A program made the translations under genes and the position numbers. The notes beneath the pieces are model-generated. The model did not search any database. It was not told the origin of the DNA and saw only the letters and a list, made by a program, of their open reading frames with translations. A stretch of DNA of 64,000 nucleotides, taken from the NCBI GenBank assembly GCA_022836615.1, contig MU405229.1, forward strand, positions 186,001 through 250,000, given 5' to 3'. Shown one piece after another: positions 37,468 to 50,400 of this stretch (positions within the stretch are counted from its first letter, which is position 1; every line of letters starts with the position of its first letter). This DNA is from Annulohypoxylon bovei var. microspora. Its lineage: Eukaryota > Ascomycota > Sordariomycetes > Xylariales > Hypoxylaceae.

Positions 37468-40361
37468 CTGCATAAAATTAAGATAAAAAGTACTTGTCAG
37501 CCTGCCCGATCCTTTTGAGCCAATAGTCAACCGAGAACCAGCTTGTTGACCGGTGTAATATGTAAGGATATGTAAGGTAAGGAGTGTTAGTGAAGTGCAG
37601 GTATGCTGGGTGTGCTGTGGCGGGGTCCTCTATTCGAACGAGCGGACGAACGAACGAACGAGCGAACGAAGTGGCGGCCAAAAAGGAACTGCGTGTCCTG
37701 CGTGTCTCTTGTCCCTTGACCTCTAAATGAGTCCTAGTCCACAGTTGTTCCTGATCTGACCTGGCCAGGTGGAATACAAGGATATAACCCGTCCTATGAT
37801 CCAGGAATAGCTCCAGATTTCACGGTATCGTTTAGGTTTTTTGGTCTTACAAGAGAGGTCTCAGATGAAATTTGTCCGTTTTCCGTGTCCGGCGAAAGGG
37901 GAAAATAACAGATTGTTGAACAGCGAACAGTCTCAGGTTTGATATTTCTCCAAAAATTCCAGTTATGAAGGTGCAGCATAATGCTGAGGGGCTCAGAGGT
38001 TAGGTACTGCTTTCCGTTGCTTGGATCCTACCGCCACTTCCCCTGATAGGTTAGACCGAGTACGCTAAGCCACCTGTCTCGGGTCCACCTAGGTCGGAAT
38101 TTTTTGAGTTTTGGAGATTCTTATAGGCTTAGGGCGTGCTAGAGGGGCGCCTAGCAGGTAGCAGTCTCCCCTAATGTGAGTTTCTTCAGGGGGGTCCCTT
38201 ATTCATCTGGGGTGTAGGTACCGAAATAAAATGGCCTAAACGTAAGCATATCAGATTGAAAACATGGCGCATTTTCAATCCGAACTTCTGCATCAATTAT
38301 CCAATCCAAAGTACCTTGGCAGCTTGGTATGTAGACTCGACAAAATATTGCAAATAATGCAAAATTTGTATGAGGTGTCCTCTGACATCACAGCCTCATA
38401 GGTTCCAAAGGTTGGAGTAGGTACCTAACGGCTTCATACAGATGATCTGTATGTATCATTCGTCCCTGCATGATCGTCCCGAATATGGGGACGTACATGA
38501 GATTGTTGCCCTGAATATTCGGTCCCGGGAATTTGCATATCAGGGTCCAACGGGAATCTCCATGCGGCTTCTGTTAGGCCGGTAAAATCTTGGGCGGTCC
38601 AATTCGTCCATACGGCTCCAGAGGTGAAGTGGTAGTGAGGTGTTGGGAAAGCAAGGGGATGGGGAATGGGGAATGTGAGGAAAAGGGGTTATCTGCTTAC
38701 ATACCTACTATGATTTTAGGTGACATATCCGGAGCTATTACTTCTGGCCACACGTAGACTGCCGGACGCTGCGTCATCATCTTCGCAAGTATAGATTCTG
38801 GTTTGATTAGAGGCCTCGTAATCTTGATGATTGGTAATTAAATATCTAGGTAGTGTCGGTCGTATTATAAAATGACAAGGTTTATGTCATGGAAGAGACA
38901 ATAACATCATGGAAAACGAAATATGCAGAATTGTTGCCTACATAGAACACAGAAAGCCAAGATGAAGGTTCTCAAGCTTCTTTATTATTTATTATTATAG
39001 TTCTGCCAAGTTCTCTCTATCCTAAAACATACTATTATTTGACCTGTTGCCAACGGCCGGAACCATCTATCATACCCAGTTCCTTGACTCAAGTAGGTAG
39101 GAATTGAGAGAAAATCTGCTGCCTGGCGCTAAACGAATGGAATGTTTGACCGGCACAGCAAGCGTCACGATTACTTACCTGGGCAATTTAGCTACGAAGT
39201 AAAATGAAGCTTCTGCATCCTTCGTAGAAATAGTATGGAAGATAGTATAGAAAAGGGAAGCTAGGAAAAAGAGACAAGCATCTAACCATGTCATAATTAC
39301 TCCTCGCCCGGCACATGCTTCTATCTAGATGACACCGCTCTTGAATACCTAGTGTGGGTAGCTGTAGGCGATATAGATTCTACGACGACAGCCCGCACGG
39401 ATACAAATAATAGACAGGTCACAGCCTCATTGTGTTTCTATTTCGGGATCATCTTGGCATCGCGGTTAGCGTAGCCGCAGCTGGAGCTGAGCAGGATGGT
39501 ACCTTAGCCTCGAAAATCCCATAGTTAGCAGCATCGTCCCAATAAGCAATGTTCTGCCGATCCTTTCGCTGTCGTTTAGGTGTACAAGGATGCTCCCGTC
39601 GTATAAGCATTCACCCTCCCACCCAGCGAATCGTAGGTTAGCGAATAGTGATCGAATGGAATACACGCAGTATCGTCCCTCAAACAATGTCATCCCTCGA
39701 CAATGTGGTACAATCTTTTGATATTCCCTGGTGTTTAGGTAAGACCAAATAGAGAATACCTAAGTAATACGAGGTATGTCAACCAACGGTGACACAGATA
39801 CATATGTATATAATTCCCGAAAGGGATTTCGGAAGCGGAGGAATCTGAGTCGAGTAGCTGTTCGCTGGCTCAGGCGGTCGATAGGAACGCAGTGAAACAT
39901 GGGTTCATCTGAAGTCCATGTGTCATCTGAGCTCCAGATCTCCACGCCCAGGTGGGCGGCGTAGATGGCAAGTCCAATAAGTAGGCGGGCGACGCATGAC
40001 CAACACCTCGTGGGACATGCAATAGGTAGCTATCAACTGACAACTCATAGTCATCGCTGGTAATCCACTACCACGATAAGAGTATTTCATCAGCTCGCTA
40101 CCTAGAAAGGTCGAAAGGATAGACACATAAGATAAATCATAATACCAATTATATTAGAAGAATAAAATGAGACATGCTGAGAGTTACGGCTTGAAAAACT
40201 TCATTCGTGATAACCGTTTTACCGTGAAATCCATATCTCCATATTCCGAAAGAGGTAATCGTAGGGTGGACTAGAAATCGAACTAGATTCCATCCGAGGT
40301 CCAGGCCTAGGTTACCTAATCAAATCCATTTGATGTGAACGGGAACATTGAACTTGGAAGG
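37468..40361. other. Long intergenic or 5' region, no gene supported
   Basis: The missing first exon of the Skt5-like gene may lie here. On the minus strand between 40000 and 39466 there are open stretches that read like protein (ARLLIGLAIYAAHLGVEIW and WTSDEPMFHCVPIDRLSQRT, later GRYCVYSIRSLFANLRFAGW). They are separated by stops and not joined by clear introns, so they may be remnants of a gene or chance. Nothing else is supported. Confidence 0.45.
37627..37672. repeat. (CGAA/CGAG)n short repeat
   Basis: About ten CGAA/CGAG/CGGA tetramers lie about 165 bp upstream of the first identified exon of the Skt5-like gene, probably within its unresolved 5' intron or leader. Confidence 0.75.
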
Positions 40362-40892
40362 ATGAAGGTGCTAGAAACACTTAGCCTCCCAGCCACAAGT
40401 GCATTCCGGAGCTCAAGCCACCTGTGGCATCAAGCTAGGAAGAAATCCACACCTCAAAGTGGGTCCAGCTCTAGTCGGTTCTCGTCGTTCGTCAGCCTCT
40501 CAGCCTGCTTGCCTTGCATCACCAAACCACCAAACCCCAATCCAGACTCAACAAATTTAACATCATCACCATCCCCAAGCCCGTCCGAGCAGCCGTTGTC
40601 GTTTCCCGTCCGAGTAGTTGAGAATCTCCCGTCTAGGAGATCTTCAGGAGGAACAATTCGGAAACCCGAGCTCGTCAAAGCTCCGACTCCCCAATCCCAA
40701 TCCCGTTCCCGTTCCCGCTCGCCGTCGCCCGCGAAACCAAAAGAGCCCAAGCTTCCCGACGTCAACGGACCGCCCAAGCTCAAACCTATCATCACACTCT
40801 CCCCGTCGACACCCTCACCCTCAGTATCGCCATCCACCCCAGCACTCCCCCAACCACAACCACAACCACAACCGCCCTTAAGCCCAACCAAG
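40362..40892 (+). other. In-frame upstream extension of RPN12 (177 codons)
   Basis: The reading frame of RPN12 remains open upstream to an ATG at 40362. It would add 177 residues rich in Ser, Pro, Arg and Gln (for example SQSRSRSRSPSPAKPKEPK and ALPQPQPQPQPPLSPTK). No family domain is visible. Known Rpn12 proteins start at the equivalent of the ATG at 40893, so this may simply be an open 5' leader or an alternative N-terminus. Confidence 0.4.
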
Positions 40893-41887
40893 ATGGCCGA
40901 CCGCACCCTCCAGCAGATCCTAACGCAGCTGCGCTCGAACCCGGGCCTCAGCTACGGCGAAGCCAGCACGCTCCTCTCGAAAGCCAAGATCGCGCTGCTG
41001 TCCTTCAAAGCAGCCACGCCGGGCCCGAGCCCCGCGTCGCCCGCGCACCTAGGCCTAGCGCGCGACATCTACGAGCAGGGGGCGCTCTTCAGCATCCGGT
41101 CGCGCAACCCGGACGCCTTCACGCGGTACGTGTCGCAGCTGCAGCCGTTCTACGAGCTGCCGGCCTCGGTGCTCCCCTCGTCCGCCGCCAGCGACGCCGA
41201 GCGCAACAAGGTGACGGGGCTGTACCTGCTGCTCCTGCTGACGCAGGGCCGGTACTCCGAGTTCCACTCCGAGCTCGAGACCCTGGGCACGCGCGCGAAG
41301 GAGGGCGGCGGCGCCGGCGAGATCGAGGGCGACCGGTTCCTGGGCTACCCCATCAAGCTGGAGCGGTGGCTGATGGAGGGGAGCTACGACCGCGTGTGGA
41401 AGTCGATGAAGAGTCGTGAGGTGCCGAGTGAGGAGTACGGTGTTTTCTCAGAGGTGAGTCTATTATTATTCCTATACATATATATCATTTCTACGATATG
41501 TATTCTTCCACCTTTCCTCTACAACAGCTTTCCCTTCCCCTATCCATGATTATAATTATAATTATGGACAGCTTAATTAACCCAACTAAAAAGATCCTAA
41601 CATCCCAAATCCGCTCCGAAATCGCCTCCAGCAGCGAGCGCGCGTACCCGTCGCTGCCTCTCAGCAGCACCAAATCGCTCCTATTCCTCGACTCCGAGGG
41701 CGCCGTTGTCGAATTTGCCCGCCACCGCGGCTGGGACGTCCGTGACGGCCACATCTACTTCCCCTCGCTGGCCGTGAGTGCCGAAGGAGAGGACGGTGTT
41801 GAGGGAGAGGGCGATGAGAAGGAGTTCAGCCGCATGGTTATCGAGAACGCGCTCGGCTATGCCCGCGAGCTTGAGACTATTGTCTAA
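40893..41887 (+). CDS. RPN12: 26S proteasome regulatory subunit Rpn12 (284 aa, 2 exons)
   Basis: The exons are 40893-41453 and 41594-41887. The protein starts MADRTLQQILTQLRSNPG. It has the helical CSN8/PSMD8-type repeats (ARDIYEQGALFSIRSRNPDA, LYLLLLLTQGRYSEFHSELE) and ends with the winged-helix PCI part (SSTKSLLFLDSEGAVVEFA and RHRGWDVRDGHIYFP). It is a lid subunit of the 19S particle and acts in proteasome lid assembly. The acceptor after CTAAAAAG gives FSE-ILTSQIRSEIAS, as expected. An earlier in-frame acceptor at 41527 would insert 22 residues with an odd Met/Ile run and is less likely. The frame also extends upstream; see the separate entry. Exon 1 is strongly GC-rich. Confidence 0.93.
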
Positions 41888-42522
41888 AATAGGTTGATTC
41901 GACAAGGTGTGACTAGGACTCAAAATCGATTCTCTGAAGTTGGGGCCGGAGTAAGCAGGGCTAGGCTGGCTCGGGGTGGTGAAAACTTAAGGTTGGATGA
42001 CGGATCAGAAAGCTGTTGTGTTACGTGGCAGCTTGACGAGCGATGCGGGTGGAGGGAGTTCCGATAGACTTAATAATACCACAAGACATGAGAGATAGGC
42101 TAGGCCAGGCCGACTAGACCGTGGATGGGGTAAGGTCAAAAAGCTTCATGAGCCTGCGTGTATGAATAAACACGATGCAACCCATAGACGTTATTACCGC
42201 ATTGGCGTAAAGGATTGAGTCATTGATGCCTTTTTTCAGTTCATATCAGCAATTACTAGTAAATGAAGCTTACGCACGGCGATGAATAGTCAAACCTAGC
42301 AATGGAGAAACATCATGATTTTGTTCCGGGCACAATAACTACTTATTTGCATCAACGACATGGACACGTTTGGTTTAGACAACTCCCTCGTCCCAGGCTT
42401 CTATTGTGATCTTTTTTGCCCCTACCCCTTCCGCCTAGCAGTAATGACTTTTCTCTCAACCAGCAAGCCAAATCCACCAGGAAACATTACTCGGTAGCTG
42501 GCCTTTCAAAAACCACGCACAT
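41888..42522. other. Convergent 3' intergenic region
   Basis: This lies between the stops of RPN12 and the alpha-COP gene. No supported gene. Probably 3' UTRs and terminators of both. Confidence 0.5.
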
Positions 42523-45500
42523 CTAAGCGAATAGCTTGAGCCCACTACCATGTTTTCCGACTTCACACACCTCGCAGACTGCGCAGACGGTGCCCTTGTA
42601 TTTGAGGTGATACTTGGACCCGTCGAACGCACACTCCTCGTACGGGGTACCACTGTAGATAGGAGTATGGCTGGCTGCGCAAATATCAAACTCGGCGAAC
42701 TGATCATATTCAATCTCGGTCGTGTCATGCGGGTTGCGCTCGCATTGTCCTTTTATCTTGCGTGCCTATTTATATTCAGTTAGTCACGCAGGTATGAAAA
42801 GGGGCCTGTGGGAAAGGAAACTCACGTTGTCAAGAATTCTGTTCGCACCGCCGTTGGCTAAGATACGGTTCGCGAAGCTTAGTGCAGAGCTGAAGTTCTT
42901 ACTCCTAGACGCTAGGTTCATAGCGTTTAGGAGAGCAAGCTGTCGGTGGGGAACCTCGATCTTAGGTATAGTGAAGTATGCTGACAGCTCAAGACTTCGC
43001 TTAAGGAGGGCGGGATTGCCATTAACGGCATCCGGAGGTCCTAACTTTCTTCGTGCAAGCTCGATAGACATGGCAACGGTATATTCGCTCGCCGAAGTAA
43101 TGAGTTTCTTCGCTTCCGCTACCTCCGCGTCGCTTGAAACAGCATTTGCGAGCATAGCATGAAGGATACCCTTGAAAATCCGCACACCCTCGTCAAGCTT
43201 GTTCGCCTTCATCGTATCGTATCCCTTGTGAAGATCGTTGGTAGCGAGGTGTTCGATATCTCGTGGAATGATGGGCAGGACCTTCCTAGGATCTGTCTCA
43301 TCCAAATTCCGACGTACGTAGTTAACTAGAGGGGGCAAGCCAGGAGACGCGGGCAGAAATGTCTTGGATGCTGAGTAGATTTCAAGGAAACGGGGTTTGA
43401 GCGGTGCGAAGTTGACAGCACCAACTTGCCGATTAAGAAGGTTCATAGCTGACTCGAATGAGCCTGCAGCAATATGATCCGCAGCTAATGGCGAATTGCG
43501 AGCCCAAAGATCAGCCTCGCTACTGCCAGCACCTCCAGCATCTGTGCTCTCGACATTGACGAAGTCACTCTCGGCTTCAGGGGCGATGTCGTCGCCCATA
43601 TCCCACCCAGCCGCGTCTTCATCATCCTCGGCTTCCAGGGCACCATTTCGCTTAGCAGGGACATCCTCATCCATAGCTTCCTCACCAAACCCATTGGCGG
43701 CTGCTGAAGGTTCTTCCTCAAGAGTTATGCCTTCTAATTGGCTAGCAAGCGCTTTCTCAAAGAAGGATTGCGAGGTCGCCTTCGTAGGCCAATTAGCCTT
43801 GTAAGTTGGCACAACCGGCTTCGGGGGGGTGAGGCTCTCGCCAAAAGTGGGCAACGTCAGTTGGTCTTCGGCAATGCCAGTTGCCTCTAAGATCGACTGA
43901 CACTCCTCCTCGAGGCCATGAGCCTTTGCAGTCATGTATGCCAGGGGATCTGTAGAATTGTCAGTCTCAGCACCGGTGGGAGTTTAGAAGGTACTACTCA
44001 CATAAGTCGATCTCCTTTAACATCTGTATTCTGTCATCAACCTCGCCTAAGTATAGCGCATTCTGGAATCTCGCTGTGAAGTCACCTCGGTGCTCAGCAA
44101 TCTTGGCCATTCTTGATAACTTCGAATGGTCACCAGTTGCGAGGTACAGGAACGAAAGCTTGTCGAATTGCTTGAGCTTCTGATAAGCCATCTCCACGAC
44201 CTGATGATTTCCATGTGCCAGTGCCTCGGCCCCTAATCTCGCCCAAAGCTTAGGCCGGTCCAGCTCCTTAGCCATCTCTACAGCCACATCGAGGTTACCA
44301 CATTCTATAGCGAGTTCAAAACGAGTGGTCGGGTCCTGTACGAATTGCAAAGCAATTTCGGGATATCCTTTCTTCTGAAGATATGAGATGATAGACTGGC
44401 CAACCAAGCTGGAGGTACGTATGATATGAAGCATTTCCTCGTAGTTTCGCTTGACCAGTGATAGTTTGAAGCGATACTCGGTCGGGTCGATGTGGAGAAT
44501 CTTGGGCTTAGCGGAACGATCAAGGCAGTAGACATTTCGACCCTTGACCCTCACAAGGTATACCGTCTGGTCAAGAGTTCTGACAATGCCGTTGTCGCCA
44601 TTCATCAGTGTGTACTTGACGTGGTTCAGGGTGGAATACAACAGAACACCTGCATCATCCCAAGTTGCGCTCTTGATTCGAATGGTCTCATGCAGGGTGC
44701 TAACTTGTTCGAGCGTTTTCGTCACAACCGTGACATTATGCTTGCTCAGGAGCGCTGCGTGGAGACCATCATTAGACCAAACAACGTATTTAACCCCAGT
44801 TACTGCCAACTCCGCAATGCTCTTCTTCTGCTGTATATCGTAAAGATGGACGGCTGTAGGAGTAATTATCAGCAGATTTCCGGTACCACCAAAGTAGATG
44901 TCGGTAGTTCCAATAGGGGGTTTGAAGGATCGTGCCGTGTTATTAGAAAGATCCTTGATATCAACAGTCTGCGTAGCTGTGTTTAGCACAGCAAAACGGT
45001 TCCGGGCCACGAAAATTGCCGAGTTTCCTTGTCCACGCTTCGAATCCGTCCCGTCCAATGCGCCAGAACCATCCCGGGGGAGGTTGATGAGCTCATACGA
45101 GCCACCTTCGGCAGGCGACGTGACGAGAACGGAGCGTTCGGCCGGGTTGTAAGACAACGTCCGAGGAGGAACCCAGGCACTGCCAAGTCGCTTCAAAGAC
45201 AACAAGGTCGGGCTCTCGGCATTCTTCTGGAAATCGTATGAGCGGACGTGCTTCTCTTTCGTGATGAAGAAAAGGTTATTCTGATGAACGGTCGAAGCAG
45301 GGCGTTCTCGTTCCAACTTAAACACCATTACACCATTGTCGTGACCAGCAGCAAACAGATTGATTTCGGGATGCGCCGCGATGACCCAGAATCTATCGTT
45401 TTCTCGCTTGAAGGACTGGACAGCAGTGCGCTTCTGGGAATCCCATACTCGAATCGTCTTATCTTCGCCGCACGATAGAATCAAGTCTTGATGGGGATGG

Positions 45501-46513
45501 AACAAGCAGCCAGAAGCATTCTGGAAGTGGCCACGGCAGGTGTCCACTTCCCAAGCCTTGGTTTCGCTAAATCGCCAGAGCTTTATGAGGCGGTCATCGC
45601 CGGCGGAGACGATATGCGGAGCTGTAGGGTGGAAAGCAACCCAGTTGACGCCGCGGTCGTGGCCTTCGAGTACGAATTTTACCATAGCATCGGTGTTACC
45701 GAACATGTCCGTCTGTTGGGCATTCGATCGAGCGACCTGGTCTTCAAACGACATAGAGGTCGGGGCGGAGTGCTTCTTTCGCAAGCCAGAGATATCCCAA
45801 ACGCGAACGGACTGATCTAGGGAGGCGGATACCACAAGGTCGTCCTTAGGATGGAACTGAGCGCACATAACATAGTGGTTATGGCCAGTCATCGTGCAAA
45901 CTAGACCTGGTGTTAGCACACATTGCCCTTGACATCTTAGCTCGACCACAGTTCATACTTAGCGATCGATTTTGCCAATTCCATATCCGAATCGTCTGGT
46001 CGTCGGAAGCTGATATGATCCACGGAAGCTCATGGTGGAAGAAGACGGTTCGTACGTAATCTAGATGTCCGTTTAAGGTAAATAGACAACGCCTCGTCTG
46101 GTATGACCAGACCTTAATCTTGTAATCGTCGCCTCCAGAAACGAACAGGGGTTGTGTCTTGTGGAAATCGACGCCTCGAACGGGACCGTCATGTTCTTCG
46201 AATCGATCAATGAGAGTACCCATGCGGTAATCCCATAGTTGAATTGTAGAGGAGTGTAGCGATACGAGGATCCATGGTCTAATTGTTTGAGAGTTAGTAA
46301 TGAACAGCGGTGACGGTTGGAGGTATAAGGTATATCGAAAGGGGATCTCGACCTTTTTGGGTGAAAGGCAATGCCTTTCGCTCTCGAAGACTTGGACTCG
46401 AACTGTAGTAGAAAGTATTAGTAGCTGCTATGGAGGTATGCGACTAGCCTTAAAGATATATCGGTGGGTGTATGAGTATATACCTTTGTTAGCATTCCCG
46501 AAGAGGCCTGCAT
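42523..46513 (-). CDS. COP1: Coatomer subunit alpha (alpha-COP, about 1221 aa, 6 exons)
   Basis: Exons in coding order are 46513-46484, 46402-46353, 46278-45959, 45900-44002, 43949-42826 and 42765-42523. All phases agree (3666 nt). The start is [20 protein letters not shown]; a second Met (MLTK) is the usual family start. The N-terminal WD40 propeller includes [34 protein letters not shown] and [21 protein letters not shown] second propeller and the helical solenoid follow. The C-terminal COPI domain starts after an acidic linker and ends with paired cysteines ([19 protein letters not shown]). Alpha-COP is part of the COPI coat for Golgi-to-ER transport and reads KKxx signals. Five short introns, three of them near the 5' end, are typical. 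Confidence 0.96.
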
Positions 46514-47444
46514 TATGAAGACGGTAGAGGCAGCAGGTAGCCCCTAAGCTTGGGTCATGAATAGGAAGGCTGCGCCAAGTTTGAATGACGAATGTTAGAA
46601 TTGATCGACGGAGAAATTAGGTGATTATGGTAACAGGAAGTGAGCTGTGAGGCTCGAAGAAGTATTGTCTTGACGCCAACTCTTGGTAATGTTCAGGCAA
46701 TTACATACATAAGTCAATTCGTGGCCCCAAAAGTGACGGTGGATTATTTCCTGACAAGGTTCTAGCCGTAGTAGATTGTGGATTGTGGTCCTTTGCCAGG
46801 TGCTTGCATGTGGCTTATGCTTCACAAGGTTCCAGCTGTCCTGATTGTGCTCTCCGGAATAATCATTATCCCTATCGCCTAGCTTAGGTACCACCTACTT
46901 TTTCTTGCACGTAACTTCTATGCACAATGTTGTATCGAGTACATAATGGAGGGGCAACTCACATAACACAGCTTTAACCTGTAACTTGACGCTCGACTGG
47001 CAACGGTCAACCATTATTAACGTAAAACCCCTGAGCTCCAGGTCCCATTCTTTTATCCCATTGGCTATTTCACAGAACTTTAAATGTTTAGCTAAATCTA
47101 ATTGGTCGAGTTCCGTTTATTTGTCTAGGTGTTCAATTGCGATTAATGTTACATAGTACATACAGCACTTCTTCAATTCGTTCACTTACACGGAAGCTTG
47201 GATAAGTTCTATATCCAGTCCAGACCTACAAAAAGCCACTTTGCATTTACAAACGACGTGTTTTTCACTCGCCATGACTTTCAAGCTACTATTTTGAACT
47301 AGTTTGCAATATATGGTCCCGTAAACACCATATTTTAAAGCTCTGCCGCCTGCGAGAGCTTGCGACAGAGCTGTTCCTCTCTTGTCCCTCCGATTTTGTG
47401 TATACTCGCCTGGCGCATTACTATTTAGACGACATCGAAACACA
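46514..47444. promoter_or_regulatory. Divergent promoter between alpha-COP and UGGT
   Basis: About 930 bp separate the ATGs of two secretory-pathway genes read in opposite directions. No coding frame is supported. The spacing permits shared regulation, for example by ER stress, but I could not identify a specific unfolded-protein-response element. Confidence 0.45.
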
Positions 47445-50400
47445 ATGATACGATTTTTTAAGCTGCCATGTGGCCTCGCCGCTACTCTCTTGGCAGCTTT
47501 TTGCTTGAACTCGGGTCAAGTCGTAGCTGGGCCGTCTATCAATGTTGCTATGAAAGCTGCATTTCTTGCGCCTCCATATCTCGTCGAGCTTCTGTAAGTC
47601 ACCATATACGATGGGCTCTGGGATGGTATAGCTAACTGTGGTCTAGAGAAACCGCTGCTGGAGAGAATGCGACGTCTTACTTCCCACTCCTCGATCGGAT
47701 CGCTGACGGCACCTTTACAAATTCAAAGACGGATAAGGAGCTCTATGAGAGGTTCCTCGAAGTTCTGAAGGAGGATGGCCATATGGATACCCCTGAGGCA
47801 TTATCTACATTCAAACTTGCTCTCTCTATGAGATCAGCAGCCCCGAGGATAGAAGCGCATTATCAGTACTATGATACAGCCGTGGCGCCCTCCCTAGGAA
47901 CGGCTAGAGTTGACTGTGCTGAGTGGGTACTCCTAAGTGGAAAGCAATACTGTTCGGCTTCACTTGCGCATGCCGAAGGAAAAGTTGCAGGAGACATGTA
48001 TGTATCATATCCTCAAGTCCGTTGACTTTGTCTGACATGACTATAGGCAATTACGATCACTCCCGTTCGATCGTGCTTTAGGCTCTGGCTCTGAGGCGAT
48101 ATTGTATGCGGATATCACTAAACCTGAGTTCGGGGCTTTCCACAAGTCTCTGGTGAATATGGCCCGAAAAAGAGAAGTCACATACCGACTTCGATATCGC
48201 ATTGATCAAACCGAAGAACGAGAGCCGCTGCCGGTCAGTGGGTACGGAATAGAACTTCAGTTGAAACGGACAGACTACATCGTCATTGATGACCGAGACT
48301 CTGAAGCCGAGACAAGTTCAGCAGCCAAACCTGCGCCTACTGAGGTTGTACTCGACGGGGAAGAGGAGGTCACTGACCTAAAGCCATTATCGAGTTCTGA
48401 ATTAGCATCATTAGGACTCAAGGCTGGTTCTTTTATCATGCAAAGTGATGATCCCTTCCAAACCTTGATCAAGCTAACTCAGGACTTCCCTAAGTTCTCT
48501 GCCTCAATCGCAGCGCACAATGCTTCGGACGAGTTCGTTAAGGAGCATCGTCACAACCGAGCTTTAGGAGTTCCCGCCGGAATGAACGTCTTCTGGATGA
48601 ATGGTGTCCAACTCATCGAGAGACAAATTGACCCCTTTACTCTCGTCGATAGCATTCGAAGGGAAAGGAAGCTTATTGAAGGTGTGACAGACTTGGGTCT
48701 AGCCGGCAAAGAGGCTGTCTCTTTACTTGGCAACCGAGAAGTGACAGTAGCTAAGTCCGACGATGAGCCTCGTAGATTCGATTGGCGAGACGAGATTGAA
48801 GAAGGCCGTGTTATTATTTGGCTAAACAATATCGAGAAAGACAAGCGATATGCCGATTACCCTACGAGCCTCATGAGCGTAAGTACTCATCAATCAATCG
48901 AATGGAGTCTTGTTATGAAACTAACCAACTATTCTATAGCTCATGCAAAGGACGTACCCGGGGCAGATCCCACCAATTCGCAAGGATATATTCAATTTAG
49001 TCGCCCCAGTTGACTTTAGCAAGCCAGAGGATCTATCTTTAGTCGTTGAACAGCTTCAGGCATTTATTAAGAGACTACTGCCTGTCCGCTTCGGGCTGGT
49101 CCCGTTAACGCCGACCAAGGAAGCTGAAGAGCGAGCAAAGGTGGCCTACCATCTGCTTGAGAACTATGGGCTAGCTAGCCTGATGTCTTACCTAGAGGCT
49201 TGTAATAAAGGAGGTCAATCCGAGCAACCAAGTTTTGACAAGGCGATCAAAAATCGAACCCCAAAGGCCGAGGCAACTCCTCTTCCATTCAAGGAAGTTC
49301 TCGAGTCAGAGGATCACTCCAAACAAGTGAATCTCGCGAAACATTGGGTAGAACGACTCAATGCCGATACTGAGGTACCCCCCTTATTTATCAATGGGCT
49401 AGCTATACCTCGCCAGGATAAATGGCTTCAAATGATGAGCATGAGAATGGGCAATGACTTGCAGCTTGTCCAGCAGGGAATTTTCATGGGTTCTGTTAAC
49501 GATGAAACATGGATTCCGGGGCTCTTGTTGGACGGTGCACCAACCCGACGCAACCTCTACATCTTCCCCGAAGGCGACAATACTCTCACTGTCTTGAACG
49601 TCAACAAGCTTTACTCGGAACATAAAGATCTATTCAATCAGGTCCCTACCATCGAGGCGAACGAAGACACGAGCAAGGAAAATTGGGCTACTATTACCGT
49701 CGTCGCCGATCTGAGCTCTCAGCAGGGTCTCCATCTTCTGTTATCAGCTTTATCATTCCGACGCAACAACCCCGGAGTGCGTCTTGATATCGTCAATAAT
49801 CCCCCATCATCTAGCAATGCACACGAAATCAACGCGCTACTTAAGAAGGATGTGGCTAAGCTATTAGAAGTCGAAGATTTAGAGGCTCTAGAAATACTTT
49901 TATCAGGGACGATCGATGTGCGGGATGAGGGATATAATGCTGCGTTGTCACGGTTTTTGACAGCTGCCGCGTTCGCTCCGGGCTCCCAGCTACTCATCTT
50001 GAACGGACGTGTAGTCGGCCCATTTGCTGCCAACTCTGTATTCAGGGAGAGTGACTTCGAGCTGCTTCTCGAATTTGAACAAGGGGCGCGAATACTTCCG
50101 GTGTATAAAGCAGTAGATGCGTTAGGTCTAGCAGACAAGATCTCGGGTCCGCTAGCTGCTGCTAAGCTTACATCGGTCACGGCTCTATCTACTATATCAG
50201 ATCTACCCGAGGGGATTTTCGAGTCCGCCCCGACTCTAAGAACCACTATCTATGACCAGTGGAACTCATCCCATACAATGATCGATGTGGGCGATGCCTC
50301 GACAGCAAACATCCACTTTGTTGCCATGATCAATCCCGCCAGCGAGGTAGGACAGAAATGGGCTCCTATACTCAAGGTTCTATCCCAGTTAGATGGAGTT

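Noticed and set aside
40454..40906. 150-codon minus-strand frame opposite the RPN12 leader
   Set aside because: Gly/Asp-rich complement of a Ser/Pro-rich frame, with no family features.
41498..41593. Use of the earlier acceptor (41527) for RPN12 exon 2
   Set aside because: It would insert 22 residues with an Ile/Met run inside a conserved region; the acceptor at 41593 gives the expected family sequence.
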